Source: DATBJG01 sp963790545 (GTDB taxonomy: Bacteria; Acidobacteriota; Vicinamibacteria; Vicinamibacterales; JAMQPK01). Taken from it: 64,000 bases of DNA. Within the stretch, counting starts at the first letter, position 1; each line of letters opens with the position of its first letter. Below, one piece after another: positions 37,297 through 45,424 of the stretch. The DNA lies in contig CAWBPA010000024.1 in assembly GCA_963790545.1 (NCBI GenBank), positions 496,001 through 560,000 on the forward strand, given 5' to 3'. Made by a program: the position numbers and the translations under genes. The notes beneath the pieces are model-generated. The model was not told where the DNA came from, did no database searches, and worked only from the letters and a program-made list of their open reading frames with translations.

Positions 37297-39468
37297 ATGA
37301 CGTTTTCGCACTGTGCTCGCGTGCTGGCGCTCGCGGGACTGGTCACCCTGAGTCTGACCGTCACGGCAGGTCAGCAGCCCGGACCGGCAGGACCCTACAC
37401 AACTGCGCAGGCCGCGGCTGGCCGCACAGCCTACGAGGCCAGTTGTGCGGCATGTCACCGTCCTGATTTGGGGGGAACGAATGAAGCGCCACAACTGGCC
37501 GGAGGCAACTTCATCAACGCGTGGGGTACTCGCACGACGCGCGATCTCTTCGACTACATCCAGAATACGATGCCGCCGACAGCGCCCGGGAGTCTGAGCC
37601 CGGCGACGACAGCGGACATCATTGCCTACATATTGCAGGCGAATGGCACAAGCCCCGGGGCTCAACCCCTATCGCCCACGTCGGCCATTGTGATTCGAAG
37701 CGTGGCCATGGCACAGGCTCCGCAAGTGCAGGCCCCCGCGACAGCTCCGGCTGGGCCCGGCCGCGGGCAAGCCGCTGGTGCACCGGGTCGCGGCCAGGGA
37801 CCGGGTCAGCAGACCCCTCAACCACGACGCGGGATTACGGTGGCTGGGGAAGTTCGAAATTTCGCGCCGGTGACCGACGCAATGCTGCGCAACCCCGATT
37901 CGGGCGACTGGTTGATGGTGCGTCGCAACTACCAAGGGTGGAGTCACAGTCCGCTCGCGCAAATCACGCGCGACAACGTGCAGAACCTCAGGCTCGCCTG
38001 GGTCTGGGCCATGAACGAAGGCGGCGCGAACCAACCGATGCCCCTGGTTCACAACGGCACCATGTATCTCGTGAACACCGGGAACATCGTTCAGGCTCTC
38101 GACGGGAGGAACGGGGACCTGATTTGGGAAAACCGCCTGGGTCCCGAACAGGGCGGGGCGATGCGGAACCTCGCCATCTACCAGAACAACATTTTCGTGA
38201 CCACAACCGATGCCCGCATCTCGGCGCTTGACGCGCGCACGGGCAAGCTTGTGTGGGAGAGTCGCATTGCCGACCCGGCAAAGGGTTACGCCGCCGCCAC
38301 CGGCCCGATCGTGATCAACGGCAAGCTCATCCAGGGACTCAATGGCTGCGACCGCTTCAAAGAAGACGGATGCTTCATCAGCGCCTTCGATGCGGCAACC
38401 GGAAAGCTGCTGTGGCGATTCAACACCGTTGCGCGTCCCGACGAACCCGGTGGCGACACTTGGGGCAAGCAGCCGATGATGTTCAGGGGCGGCGGTGAGA
38501 CGTGGATCACGGGCAGCTACGATCCCCTGCTCAATCTCACGTACTGGGGAGTTGCGCAACCCAAGCCATGGGTGCCGGCCAGCCGCGGCATGACGGCGCT
38601 CGACAAGGCGCTCTATACCAGCTCGACCGTCGCACTCAACGCCGACACCGGGAAGCTCGCGTGGTACCTGCAGCATGCACCAGGTGAAGCGCTCGACCTC
38701 GATGAAGTGTTCGAACGCGTGCTGGTCGATGTGGATGGGCGTCCGCTGGTCTTCACGATTGGCAAGCCGGGAATTCTGTGGAAGATGGACCGCAGGACCG
38801 GGCAGTTCCTTGGGTACAAGGAGACCGTGTTTCAGAACATCTTCAGCTCCATTGATGCCAAGACCGGCACCCCGACGTATCGGGCCGACATTATCGAAGC
38901 CAAGATTGGCGAGTGGATTACGTCATGTCCAAGCACGTTTGGGGGGCACAACTGGCAGGCGATGAGCTATCACCCTGAAACCAGCCTGCTCATCATTCCG
39001 CTGAGTCAGACGTGTCTCGAAATTGCGGGACGGGAAGTTGAGTTCAAAGAAGGTTCGGGTGGTGCGGCCGCGGGGCGACGATGGTTTGAAATGCCCGGCA
39101 GCGACGGCAAGCTCGGCAAGCTTGCGGCGTTTGACGTTCGAACGATGAACGAGGTCTGGAGTTACGAGCAGCGCGCGTCGTTCCTGACCTCGGTGCTGTC
39201 GACCGGCGGAGGACTCGCCTTTGCTGGTGACCTCGACAGGAATTTCCGTGCCTTTGATGTGAAGACCGGCAAGATTCTGTGGCAAACGCGACTGGGCACG
39301 TCGGTTCAGGGCTACCCGGTCTCGTTTGCCGTTGACGGCAAACAATATATTGCCGTGGCGGCTGGTCTCGGCGGCGGGAGCCCTCGGCTCGTGCCGCGGC
39401 TGCTCTCGCCGGAGATCAATCACCCGGCAAATGGAAACGCGTTGTACGTGTTTGAACTGGTTAAATAG
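37297..39468 (+). CDS. PQQ-dependent dehydrogenase with N-terminal cytochrome c domain
   Basis: About 723 residues. The signal peptide is followed by a class I cytochrome c domain with heme motif CAACH near residue 46, and then after a Pro/Gly-rich linker an eight-bladed quinoprotein propeller: DWLMVRRNYQGWSHSPLAQI, DGRNGDLIWENRLGPEQGGA, TGKLVWESRIADPAKGYAAA, TWITGSYDPLLNLTYWGVAQ and TGKLAWYLQHAPGEALDLDE. It is a periplasmic alcohol/polyol-type dehydrogenase passing electrons from PQQ to its own heme. The order (cytochrome first) is the reverse of the classical quinohemoprotein alcohol dehydrogenases. The substrate is unknown, and PQQ biosynthesis genes are not in the window. A start at 37279 is possible. 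Confidence 0.9.
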   Translation: MTFSHCARVLALAGLVTLSLTVTAGQQPGPAGPYTTAQAAAGRTAYEASCAACHRPDLGGTNEAPQLAGGNFINAWGTRTTRDLFDYIQNTMPPTAPGSLSPATTADIIAYILQANGTSPGAQPLSPTSAIVIRSVAMAQAPQVQAPATAPAGPGRGQAAGAPGRGQGPGQQTPQPRRGITVAGEVRNFAPVTDAMLRNPDSGDWLMVRRNYQGWSHSPLAQITRDNVQNLRLAWVWAMNEGGANQPMPLVHNGTMYLVNTGNIVQALDGRNGDLIWENRLGPEQGGAMRNLAIYQNNIFVTTTDARISALDARTGKLVWESRIADPAKGYAAATGPIVINGKLIQGLNGCDRFKEDGCFISAFDAATGKLLWRFNTVARPDEPGGDTWGKQPMMFRGGGETWITGSYDPLLNLTYWGVAQPKPWVPASRGMTALDKALYTSSTVALNADTGKLAWYLQHAPGEALDLDEVFERVLVDVDGRPLVFTIGKPGILWKMDRRTGQFLGYKETVFQNIFSSIDAKTGTPTYRADIIEAKIGEWITSCPSTFGGHNWQAMSYHPETSLLIIPLSQTCLEIAGREVEFKEGSGGAAAGRRWFEMPGSDGKLGKLAAFDVRTMNEVWSYEQRASFLTSVLSTGGGLAFAGDLDRNFRAFDVKTGKILWQTRLGTSVQGYPVSFAVDGKQYIAVAAGLGGGSPRLVPRLLSPEINHPANGNALYVFELVK

Positions 39469-39568
39469 ATTTGACCTGCCTGCTTTCTTCGGACCAGTGA
39501 CTACTGGAAAATAGCGCCAGTTATCATCAATACGCCGGCCTTCTTCGGGCCCTTCGGAGAGACCGGCA

Positions 39569-39889
39569 TCACTCCATCAAAGCAGTGCAGCTCTGCGCCA
39601 CTGCCAGAAGTTCGATGCTATGTACAGACAGTCGTTGAACCAGGGACTCCGCGGGTCGGAGGTCGCTGGTCCGCCAGCATAGCACCAGGTCAAGCGCGTG
39701 CGTTGCAGCAAGGTCAAGGAGCCGTTGCTCATCGCTCTCCACGATGGCCACGGTCACCCAGCCCATGGCACAAGCGTATCGTTGGATCGCCGCCAACTGG
39801 TTGGCCGCCAACGGTGAATCAGGACGGGAAATGTAAATTGCGATGCGCCGAGTTGACGGCGCCGGCAGATGGTCCATATCTTCGATCAC
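39569..39889 (-). CDS. Degenerate serine-recombinase-like N-terminal domain (stand-alone)
   Basis: 106 residues: RRIAIYISRPDSPLAANQLA, AAIQRYACAMGWVTVAIVE, LVLCWRTSDLRPAESLVQRL and IELLAVAQSCTALME follow the secondary-structure pattern of the resolvase/invertase catalytic domain (IAIYxRVSxxxQxxxNQ..., DVVLVWRLDRLGRS). The nucleophilic Ser in the RVS motif and the R-x-x-R-S arginines are missing, and there is no DNA-binding domain. It is therefore probably a decayed or repurposed remnant rather than an active recombinase. It is next to an IS3 remnant on the same strand. Confidence 0.5.
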   Translation of the reverse strand: MIEDMDHLPAPSTRRIAIYISRPDSPLAANQLAAIQRYACAMGWVTVAIVESDEQRLLDLAATHALDLVLCWRTSDLRPAESLVQRLSVHSIELLAVAQSCTALME

Positions 39890-39975
39890 AGGCCAGACTT
39901 TTTTGGGCGGCCAAGCTTCAACATCTGCTTACTGCCGGCCGGGCGCGCGAAGAAACCCGTGGCTCGCGGCATAGC

Positions 39976-40617
39976 TCACCTCGACGAAGTATTTCGTCCC
40001 ATCGAGCGCTTGGATCGGACGAGAACCGTCCTAGGCGTTCTGGGATTATAGGCGGGTTCATACTCCGGTCTTCGTTGGTGTTCTTCCTGGTCAGCGGAAG
40101 CCGGCATCGCCGGTGAGCGCCCCCCTGTGAAACTGGCTGCACAGCTCGTTTTGAATTCCAGCGGTGTCAAGTATCCGAGACTCGAATGCGGGCGGACCTC
40201 GTTGTAGTGGCGGCGCCATTGCTCCGTCCCGACCTTGGCGTCGACACGATTACGAAACCATTGCAGCGTCAGGAACTCGTCGCGGAATTTGCCATTGAAC
40301 GACTCGTCGGCGCCATTCTGCCATGGCTTCCCCGGATCGATCAGCGTCGTCTCGATGCCGGCCTCGTGCTCGCCCATGGGATAGGCCGACCAGATAACAT
40401 CACGAGTGATGTCAAGGCTCGAGCCGTCTGCTAAGTATCCCGTCGCGGTCAGTTGGACGCTTGCACCGGGTGTCAGGACCAGGGCCGGCGAGGAAGGGTC
40501 GCCGGGCAGATAAGTTCGATCCGGCGGAAATGAAGCGGGCAGTTCTATCTCGATCCGCTGAAACACGGACCCCGCCGCAGGCGTCGGTGCAGTGGGCGGC
40601 GCGCTGTTACACGCCAA
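39976..40617 (-). pseudogene. Chimera: lipoprotein with Ig-like domain fused to IS3 transposase C-terminus
   Basis: The first ~78 residues look like the mature start of a lipoprotein (ACNSAPPTAPTP after a hydrophobic leader readable in an adjacent frame) with a bacterial Ig-like domain (VLTPGASVQLTATGYLADGS, SLDITRDVIWSA). The sequence then switches to the end of an IS3-family OrfB: GIETTLIDPGKPWQNGADES, FNGKFRDEFLTLQWFRNR, WRRHYNEVRPHSSLGYLTPL. A ~45-residue tail of no recognised family follows. The joint is in frame near 40390. The host gene has thus lost its 3' part, and the transposase its 5' part. A TTG start at 40617 is likely an artefact of a shifted signal peptide. Confidence 0.75.
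40105..40390 (-). mobile_element. IS3-family fragment (OrfB C-terminal end)
   Basis: Only the last ~70 residues of the DDE transposase remain, including the glutamate of the DDE triad in the ESFNGKFRDE block and the HYNEVRPHSSLGYLTP signature. The left part of the element is absent. The outer end near 40105-40115 (TTTCACAGGGGGGCG on the minus strand) may be the terminal repeat, but its partner is missing. Boundaries are approximate. Confidence 0.7.
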
Positions 40618-40715
40618 TGAGCCGTGGCCAAGACGATGATGGGAGCGGCAAGGCGTGAGATGGCGTGCACCTCACCCGCTAAAACGGTTAGAGGAAGGGA
40701 AAACGGACAACCGAT

Positions 40716-40805
40716 CGTAAATCGCTACTCATCAATAAATCGCCAATCACAAATCACAAATCACCAACGATTCACTAATCACTAATCGCAAATCCCCAAT
40801 GACGA
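40716..40805. repeat. Word array, AATCACAAATC family
   Basis: About seven degenerate words: TAAATCGCTACTCATC, AATAAATCGCCAATCAC, AAATCACAAATCACC, AACGATTCACTAATCACTAA and TCGCAAATCCCCAATGACG. It is A+T-rich compared with the surroundings, has one arm only, and ends three bases before the stop of the DUF6152 gene. The 191-bp gap between that gene and the chimera contains nothing else I recognise. Confidence 0.8.
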
Positions 40806-40808
40806 TTG

Positions 40809-41216
40809 TCACCTGGCTTTCTCTAGCTCACTCTGTTCGGCCGACGCGGTAAAGACCCGCCGACCGTCGGTGAACGTCACGCTGCCACCTGAGGCGTTGT
40901 TCGATCCGTCTCTCGCTCGAAAGCCTTCCACCACAACGAGGTCACCGATTTTCAGGCTCGTCCGCGAGATTCCTCGCCGCTGCATGACGCCAGGAGGGCC
41001 GCCTGAAAATCCCCAGTTGATAACCTTGCCCTGCTCGTCTTTCACATCAACGAAAAACCAGATGTGTGGGTTGGTCCACTCGACCTTGGTCACAGTGCCG
41101 GTCACCTTGACCGGCTGCTTCGGGTCGTATTCCGCGACCAGGGAGTGGTGCGCCTGGACAGGCGCCACAAGTGCAGATAACAGTGTGACCACCCCAACGA
41201 GCAGCTTGGCTCTCAT
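40809..41216 (-). CDS. Secreted DUF6152-type protein
   Basis: 135 residues: signal peptide RAKLLVGVVTLLSALVAPVQ, then AHHSLVAEYDPKQPVKVTGT, VTKVEWTNPHIWFFVDVKDE, GWFSGG-like text (WGFSGGPPGVMQRRGISRTS) and the end GGSVTFTDGRRVFTAS. This family is common in Acidobacteria and Proteobacteria; its members are small periplasmic OB-like proteins of unknown role. ATG at 41216. Intact. Confidence 0.85.
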   Translation of the reverse strand: MRAKLLVGVVTLLSALVAPVQAHHSLVAEYDPKQPVKVTGTVTKVEWTNPHIWFFVDVKDEQGKVINWGFSGGPPGVMQRRGISRTSLKIGDLVVVEGFRARDGSNNASGGSVTFTDGRRVFTASAEQSELEKAR

Positions 41217-41253
41217 ACGGATGCCTCCAGGAAGCACTCATTCTAGCTCGACC

Positions 41254-42081
41254 TTAGAATCGTCCGGCTCGATAGTCGGCGTACGCCTCGACGAGCTGCT
41301 CTTCGGAGTTCATGACGAAGGGACCGCGGGCGACGACAGGTTCCCGCAGCGGTGGTCCGGCCCACAGCACCGCATGGAGCGGACCGTCGGCGTGGACCGT
41401 CACTCTTGACGTGTGTTCGCCGGTTGTCGGACCGAACCAGATGGCCTGACCAGCGCGGCCCGGCGCCTCCCCAGCGCCAAACCGTCCACTGCCGTTCACC
41501 ACATAAATAAACGCGTTGTCACCCGCTGGCAGATCTTGCGTGACCGTGGCGCCGGCCTCTGCCCGAATCTCGACCATCGTCACCGGGACATGGTTCGAGG
41601 TCTTGGCGGTGACTTGGCCGGACGAGCCGGAAAATACGCGAAGGACGGCACCGGTCTCCTGCCGGACTGGCATTTCAGCGCCCCGAAGATCCTGATAGGA
41701 GGGTTCGGCGAGCTTCTGCGAAGCCGGCAGGTTCAGCCATAACTGCAAGGAATGCACGGGGGCTCCCACGGGATCCTCGATGTGAATGATGCCTCGGCCA
41801 GCCGTCATCCACTGCGCATCGCCGGGACCGAGCACGCCGGCGCCCCCATGGTTGTCCTGATGCTTGAGCTGCCCTTCGAGCACCAGTGTCACGGTTTCGA
41901 ATCCGCGATGGGGATGGGGACCGAAGGTGCCCGGGGGGAACCAGTCTTCAGCCAATAACAAGAACGGATCGTACTCCGCCCAATGACCCGGTTCGAGGAT
42001 GTGCCGAGCCCGGTGCTCGGCGTTCATCCCGGAGCGAATGGGGGCTTCCGTCACACGCGTCGTGCTGCGTTCGACCGTCAT
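41254..42081 (-). CDS. Pirin-family protein
   Basis: 275 residues from the ATG at 42081 (an earlier start at 42105 is possible). This bicupin has the metal site in the N-terminal cupin: FGPHPHRGFETVTLVLEGQL gives H-x-H, and LKHQDNHGGAGVLGPGDAQW then MTAGRGIIHIE give the remaining His/Glu. HSLQLWLNLPASQKLAEPSY is the family block, and DNAFIYVVNGSGRFGA lies in the second cupin. Bacterial pirins can act as quercetin dioxygenases or regulators; the role here is unknown. It shares strand and 37-base spacing with the DUF6152 gene. Confidence 0.93.
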   Translation of the reverse strand: MTVERSTTRVTEAPIRSGMNAEHRARHILEPGHWAEYDPFLLLAEDWFPPGTFGPHPHRGFETVTLVLEGQLKHQDNHGGAGVLGPGDAQWMTAGRGIIHIEDPVGAPVHSLQLWLNLPASQKLAEPSYQDLRGAEMPVRQETGAVLRVFSGSSGQVTAKTSNHVPVTMVEIRAEAGATVTQDLPAGDNAFIYVVNGSGRFGAGEAPGRAGQAIWFGPTTGEHTSRVTVHADGPLHAVLWAGPPLREPVVARGPFVMNSEEQLVEAYADYRAGRF

Positions 42082-42297
42082 TCGGACATCATACTGCCCC
42101 TTCAAAAGGTTCTGAAGTCTGCCAAACGCAGAACTAAGTTCTCGGGTTCGCGCGAATACGTCTCCACGAAAACTACCGACCCTTACGGTTTGTCGAACAA
42201 ACGCCGCTTGCGATGCTGCTCGGGCGTAACCCTCTGACGGCGCAACATTTGCTCACTCTCAGTGAACACGCGTCCCAATCCCCCATGGGAGATCGAT

Positions 42298-42762
42298 GTG
42301 ATCAAACAACTCTTCATCGTCCTCGCACTCACCGGCGGCCTGACCATCGCGGGGCCCACGAAAGTTTCATCTGAAGTCGACCTCAGCGGCGTCTACGAAT
42401 GCAACGGGGTCGGGCCCGAGGGCGATCCCTATAAGGGCGTGGTCGAGATCGTCAGAAAAGACAAGACGTACTGGGTCCAGTGGACGCTGTCTCCCCAGGA
42501 CGTCAACCACGGCTTCGGCATCATCCAGGGCGACATGTTCGCGGTCACCTTCTTCGGAGGCACCGCCGGAGTCGCGCTCTACAAAATCGAAGCAGGCTCT
42601 CGCCTCGTCGGTCAGTGGACCATCGTGGACGCGGACGGGGGAACTTACCCGGAAACCCTCACCAAATCGAGCTCGCAGGTTGCGCAACCGCAGGTACCAC
42701 CCAAGAAGACCGCGCCGACCCGCTTCCATACCGTCGCCCTCTCGAATCTTTTCGTCTTCTGA
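42298..42762 (+). CDS. Small secreted protein of unknown family
   Basis: 154 residues from a GTG at 42298 preceded by GGGAG with six bases of spacing; an in-frame ATG at 42262 gives a longer N-terminus without a better leader. The signal peptide IKQLFIVLALTGGLTIAGPT is followed by VDLSGVYECNGVGPEGDPYK, VVEIVRKDKTYWVQWTLSPQ, VTFFGGTAGVALYKIEAGSR and VGQWTIVDADGGTYPETL. The pattern (GxYxCxGxxPxGxPYxGxVxIxxxxxxYxVxW) is shared by small lipocalin-like secreted proteins. The last ~25 residues (VPPKKTAPTRFHT..) do not look part of the domain. Palindromes follow the gene. Confidence 0.7.
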   Translation: MIKQLFIVLALTGGLTIAGPTKVSSEVDLSGVYECNGVGPEGDPYKGVVEIVRKDKTYWVQWTLSPQDVNHGFGIIQGDMFAVTFFGGTAGVALYKIEAGSRLVGQWTIVDADGGTYPETLTKSSSQVAQPQVPPKKTAPTRFHTVALSNLFVF

Positions 42763-42810
42763 AGCGGCGGGGCGACTTCAGCTCGCCCCCTGCGCTTTTC
42801 AGCGTTCTTG

Positions 42811-42903
42811 GCGTCCGGCTAAAGCCGGACGCTACGCTTGCATAGCGACCCCCTGCATAGCGCCTCATTGCTTTAGAATGTAGCGTCCGGCTTTAGCCGG
42901 ACG
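42811..42903. repeat. Inverted pair of GTAGCG-type hairpins (TCCGGC stem)
   Basis: First hairpin at 42811-42835: GCGTCCGGC-TAAA-GCCGGACGC then TAC. Second at 42880-42903: GTAGCGTCCGGC-TTTA-GCCGGACG. Each is the complement of the other. The 44 bases between contain GCATAGCG twice. The second ends five bases before the start codon of the reductase gene. Confidence 0.9.
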
Positions 42904-42908
42904 TCACC

Positions 42909-43904
42909 ATGCCCCCGACCTCGTTCCGCGCGCTTCTCTCCGAAGGGGTGCGCAAAGACTACCGCACCGATTTCAAGCAGATGACCGACGATGCCTTGCC
43001 GCCAGGCGAGGTGCTGATTGATGTCGTCTATTCATCGCTCAACTTCAAAGACGGGCTGGCGGTCACCGGCCGCGGTGACATCATCAAGCGCTTTCCCATG
43101 GTCTGCGGTATTGATCTCGCCGGCCGCGTCGTGGAATCCACGTCACCGGAGTTTCGAGCCGGCGACGAGGTGCTTGGCGTCGGCCAGGGGCTGGGTGAAT
43201 CCGTCTGGGGCGGCTACAGCCAACGTGCGCGCGTGCCAGCCTCCGCAATTCTTCGACTGCCCGCAGGCTTGGATCTGAAGCGAGCGATGGCTATTGGCAC
43301 AGCCGGTTTCACCGCCATGCTATGCCTCATGGCCCTGGAGCATCAGGGTCTGCAGCCGGGAGAACGTGAGGTGCTCGTCACCGGTTCAGGGGGCGGCGTC
43401 GGATCCGTTGGCGTCGCGCTGCTCGCCGCGCGCGGCTACAAGGTCGCCGCGTCAACCGGTCGCACCGAGTTGCATGATTACCTGCGAAATCTCGGGGCGG
43501 GCACGATTGTGGACCGTACGACCCTTACGGGCAAGACCCCACTTCTCTTGTCCGAACGGTGGGCTGGAGCGATCGACACGGTTGGCGGCCAAACGCTGGC
43601 TACCGTGCTCGCAGCCACGTCCGCCAACGGAGCCGTTGCAGCCTGCGGCCTGGTCGGGGGCGTGGAACTGCCGACGTCGGTCATTCCGTTCATTCTCCGC
43701 AACGTGGCTCTGCTGGGCATCAACTCGGTGCAGGCACCCAAGCCCACCCGCATACGAGCCTGGGATCGGATTTCCAAGGAACTGCCACTCGACAAGCTCG
43801 ACCTCATGACTACCGTGGAGCCGTTGTCATCGATTCAGGATCTCTGTGAGCGGATTCTCGCTGGCAGGATTCGCGGTCGGGTGGTCATCGACGTCAACCA
43901 GTAG
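42909..43904 (+). CDS. acuI: AcuI/YhdH-type zinc-free quinone oxidoreductase (acryloyl-CoA reductase family)
   Basis: 331 residues of the medium-chain reductase superfamily. SSLNFKDGLAVTGRGDIIKR and FPMVCGIDLAGRVVEST match the YhdH/AcuI group. The NADPH site is VLVTGSGGGVGSVGVALLAA with ASTGRTELHDYLRNLGAG. There are no structural-zinc cysteines. The group reduces acryloyl-CoA to propionyl-CoA with NADPH, detoxifying acrylate; a link to the methylmalonyl-CoA mutase of this genome is possible but the genes are far apart. There is no ribosome-binding site; the upstream bases are a palindrome. Intact. Confidence 0.88.
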   Translation: MPPTSFRALLSEGVRKDYRTDFKQMTDDALPPGEVLIDVVYSSLNFKDGLAVTGRGDIIKRFPMVCGIDLAGRVVESTSPEFRAGDEVLGVGQGLGESVWGGYSQRARVPASAILRLPAGLDLKRAMAIGTAGFTAMLCLMALEHQGLQPGEREVLVTGSGGGVGSVGVALLAARGYKVAASTGRTELHDYLRNLGAGTIVDRTTLTGKTPLLLSERWAGAIDTVGGQTLATVLAATSANGAVAACGLVGGVELPTSVIPFILRNVALLGINSVQAPKPTRIRAWDRISKELPLDKLDLMTTVEPLSSIQDLCERILAGRIRGRVVIDVNQ

Positions 43905-43925
43905 GGTGGATGGAGAGGATAGGCT

Positions 43926-44148
43926 CGAGTCATAATCGGGTGCCGGGTGCTTGGTGCCTGGTGCTGGGTGCTGTGCCGGGTGCAAGGTGCCGCGTGCCGT
44001 GCTTGGTGCTTCTTGCCTTGTGCTTGGTGCGGTACGAACTCTGGGTGCTAGCACCCAGCACTCGGCCTGCACCAGGCACCAAGCACTCAGCACCCCGCAC
44101 TGCACCAGGCACCAGGCACCAAGCACTCGGCACCCCATCATGACTCGA
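43926..44148. repeat. Large imperfect palindrome made of GGTGCTT/GGTGCCT words
   Basis: The left arm from 43926 has about twelve words (GGTGCCGGGTGCTTGGTGCC, TGGTGCTGGGTGCTG, GTGCTTGGTGCTTC). The perfect centre CTGGGTGCTAGCACCCAG is at 44042-44059. The right arm has complementary words (CACCAGGCACCAAGCACTC three times). The extreme ends TCGAGTCAT and ATGACTCGA also pair, and the latter is the start codon region of the next gene. It fills the whole gap between two genes. Confidence 0.93.
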
Positions 44149-44551
44149 TCCCAATCCGCCCTCTTTTCTGAGCCATGGCTGAAGCGCGTTCAGGAGCGGG
44201 TCAATGCCGACCCTGAACTGCGAGTGATTGGCGACTGGTTCACGACCGCCTTTTCTCTGACGAGTGGTGACACGCGCTGCATTCTGCGGTTCGAGCGCGG
44301 TCGACTCGCCGAAATCATGCCTGCACCCCGACTGGACGTCCGGTGTGCCTTTGGTTTTCGCGCCAGTCCCGACGATCTGGGCCCGATTCTTCTCGAAAGC
44401 GCCCGAGCCGTTGTATCACGATTTTTTTGCCATGCTGATGCGCGTTCCCGGGTTCGTGCTCGAGGGTGACACGCTCGTGGCCATGCAACATGCTCGGGCC
44501 CTGCATCGAGCCATGAACCTCATGCGAACCGTGGGCGCCGAAGAGAACTAA
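44140..44551 (+). CDS. SCP2 sterol-carrier-like domain protein (one frame change)
   Basis: About 137 codons. SEPWLKRVQERVNADPELRV, GDWFTTAFSLTSGDTRCILR and FERGRLAEIMPAPRLDVRCA resemble the SCP2-type lipid-binding fold. After a frame change near 44395 the end reads FFAMLMRVPGFVLEGDTLVA then MQHARALHRAMNLMRTVGA. It lies four bases before the alpha/beta hydrolase gene, so they are likely co-expressed. Its ATG lies in the right foot of the 220-bp palindrome, so folding of the mRNA leader could hide the start. Family assignment is moderate. Confidence 0.65.
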
Positions 44552-44555
44552 TCGC

Positions 44556-45398
44556 ATGCCGCACGTGGAACCCATTGTCGGCCACTATCTGAACGTCGAC
44601 GTCGAAGGTCTGACCTACCGCCTGTACTTCGAGGAGGCCGGCAAAGGGGTTCCGCTGCTCTGCCTGCATACGGCTGGTGCCGACAGCCGGCAGTTCAGGC
44701 ACCTGCTCAACGATGAGACCGTCACGAAGCGCTTTCGCGTCGTCGCCTTCGACATGCCCTACCACGGCAGGTCGAATCCACCCGATCGCTGGTGGCTTCG
44801 CAAGTACCGCCTCGAAACGGCCACATACCTGGCCCTCGTGCGGGCCGTCTGGACAGCGCTCGATTTGGCGCGGCCCGTCATCATCGGGTGTTCGATGGGT
44901 GGCGCAATCGTGCTGAAACTCGCAGCCGAGTATCAGAAAGAGCTGCGAGGGGTCGTCGGACTCGAGAGTTCGGCGTTCGCACCAGGTCGGTTCAACGACT
45001 ATCTGCACCACCCGGCCATTCACGGCGGCGAACTCGTTGCAAGCTACACGTACGGCCTCTGCGCACCCGCAAGCCCTGAGTCGAGCGCCAGAGAGAACTG
45101 GTGGTACTACAGTCAGTCGGGCCCAGGCGTCTATGCCGGGGACGTGCATTTCTACAGTATCGACTGGGATGGGCGACAAGATCTGGCGCGGATTGATACC
45201 CGGGTTTGCAAAGTGTCGTTGCTGACGGGTGCCTACGATTACTCGTGCACACCTGAGATGACGCGCGAGGTGGCCAAAGCGATTCCGGGATCGCGCGTGA
45301 CAATCATGGAAGGTATGGGGCACTTCCCCATGATTGAGAACTACCCGGTCTTTCGAAACTTCCTGTTGCCGGAACTGGATCTGATGGCGACCGCCTAG
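44556..45398 (+). CDS. Alpha/beta hydrolase
   Basis: 280 residues, in one frame. YRLYFEEAGKGVPLLCLHTA has the oxyanion-hole region, FDMPYHGRSNPP follows, and the nucleophile elbow is VIIGCSMGGAIVLKLA (Ser in GCSMGG). KVSLLTGAYDYSCTPEMTRE has the acid, and MEGMGHFPMIENYPVFRNFL carries the catalytic His. There is no signal peptide, so it is cytosolic. The substrate is unknown; carbon-carbon or ester bonds are both possible. It is likely in an operon with the SCP2-like gene. Confidence 0.88.
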   Translation: MPHVEPIVGHYLNVDVEGLTYRLYFEEAGKGVPLLCLHTAGADSRQFRHLLNDETVTKRFRVVAFDMPYHGRSNPPDRWWLRKYRLETATYLALVRAVWTALDLARPVIIGCSMGGAIVLKLAAEYQKELRGVVGLESSAFAPGRFNDYLHHPAIHGGELVASYTYGLCAPASPESSARENWWYYSQSGPGVYAGDVHFYSIDWDGRQDLARIDTRVCKVSLLTGAYDYSCTPEMTREVAKAIPGSRVTIMEGMGHFPMIENYPVFRNFLLPELDLMATA

Positions 45399-45424
45399 CC
45401 AAGCGACCTTCACCTGTCACGAAT

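Noticed and set aside
39470..39568. Attachment site next to the recombinase-like ORF
   Set aside because: I find no direct repeats or tRNA end that would support an att site.
40716..40805. Regularly spaced short repeats could be a CRISPR array
   Set aside because: Words are degenerate, spacers are absent or shorter than the words, and no cas genes are nearby. The same holds for the other word arrays.
44520..45413. 297-codon minus-strand ORF
   Set aside because: Antisense of the alpha/beta hydrolase, which carries full catalytic motifs on the plus strand.
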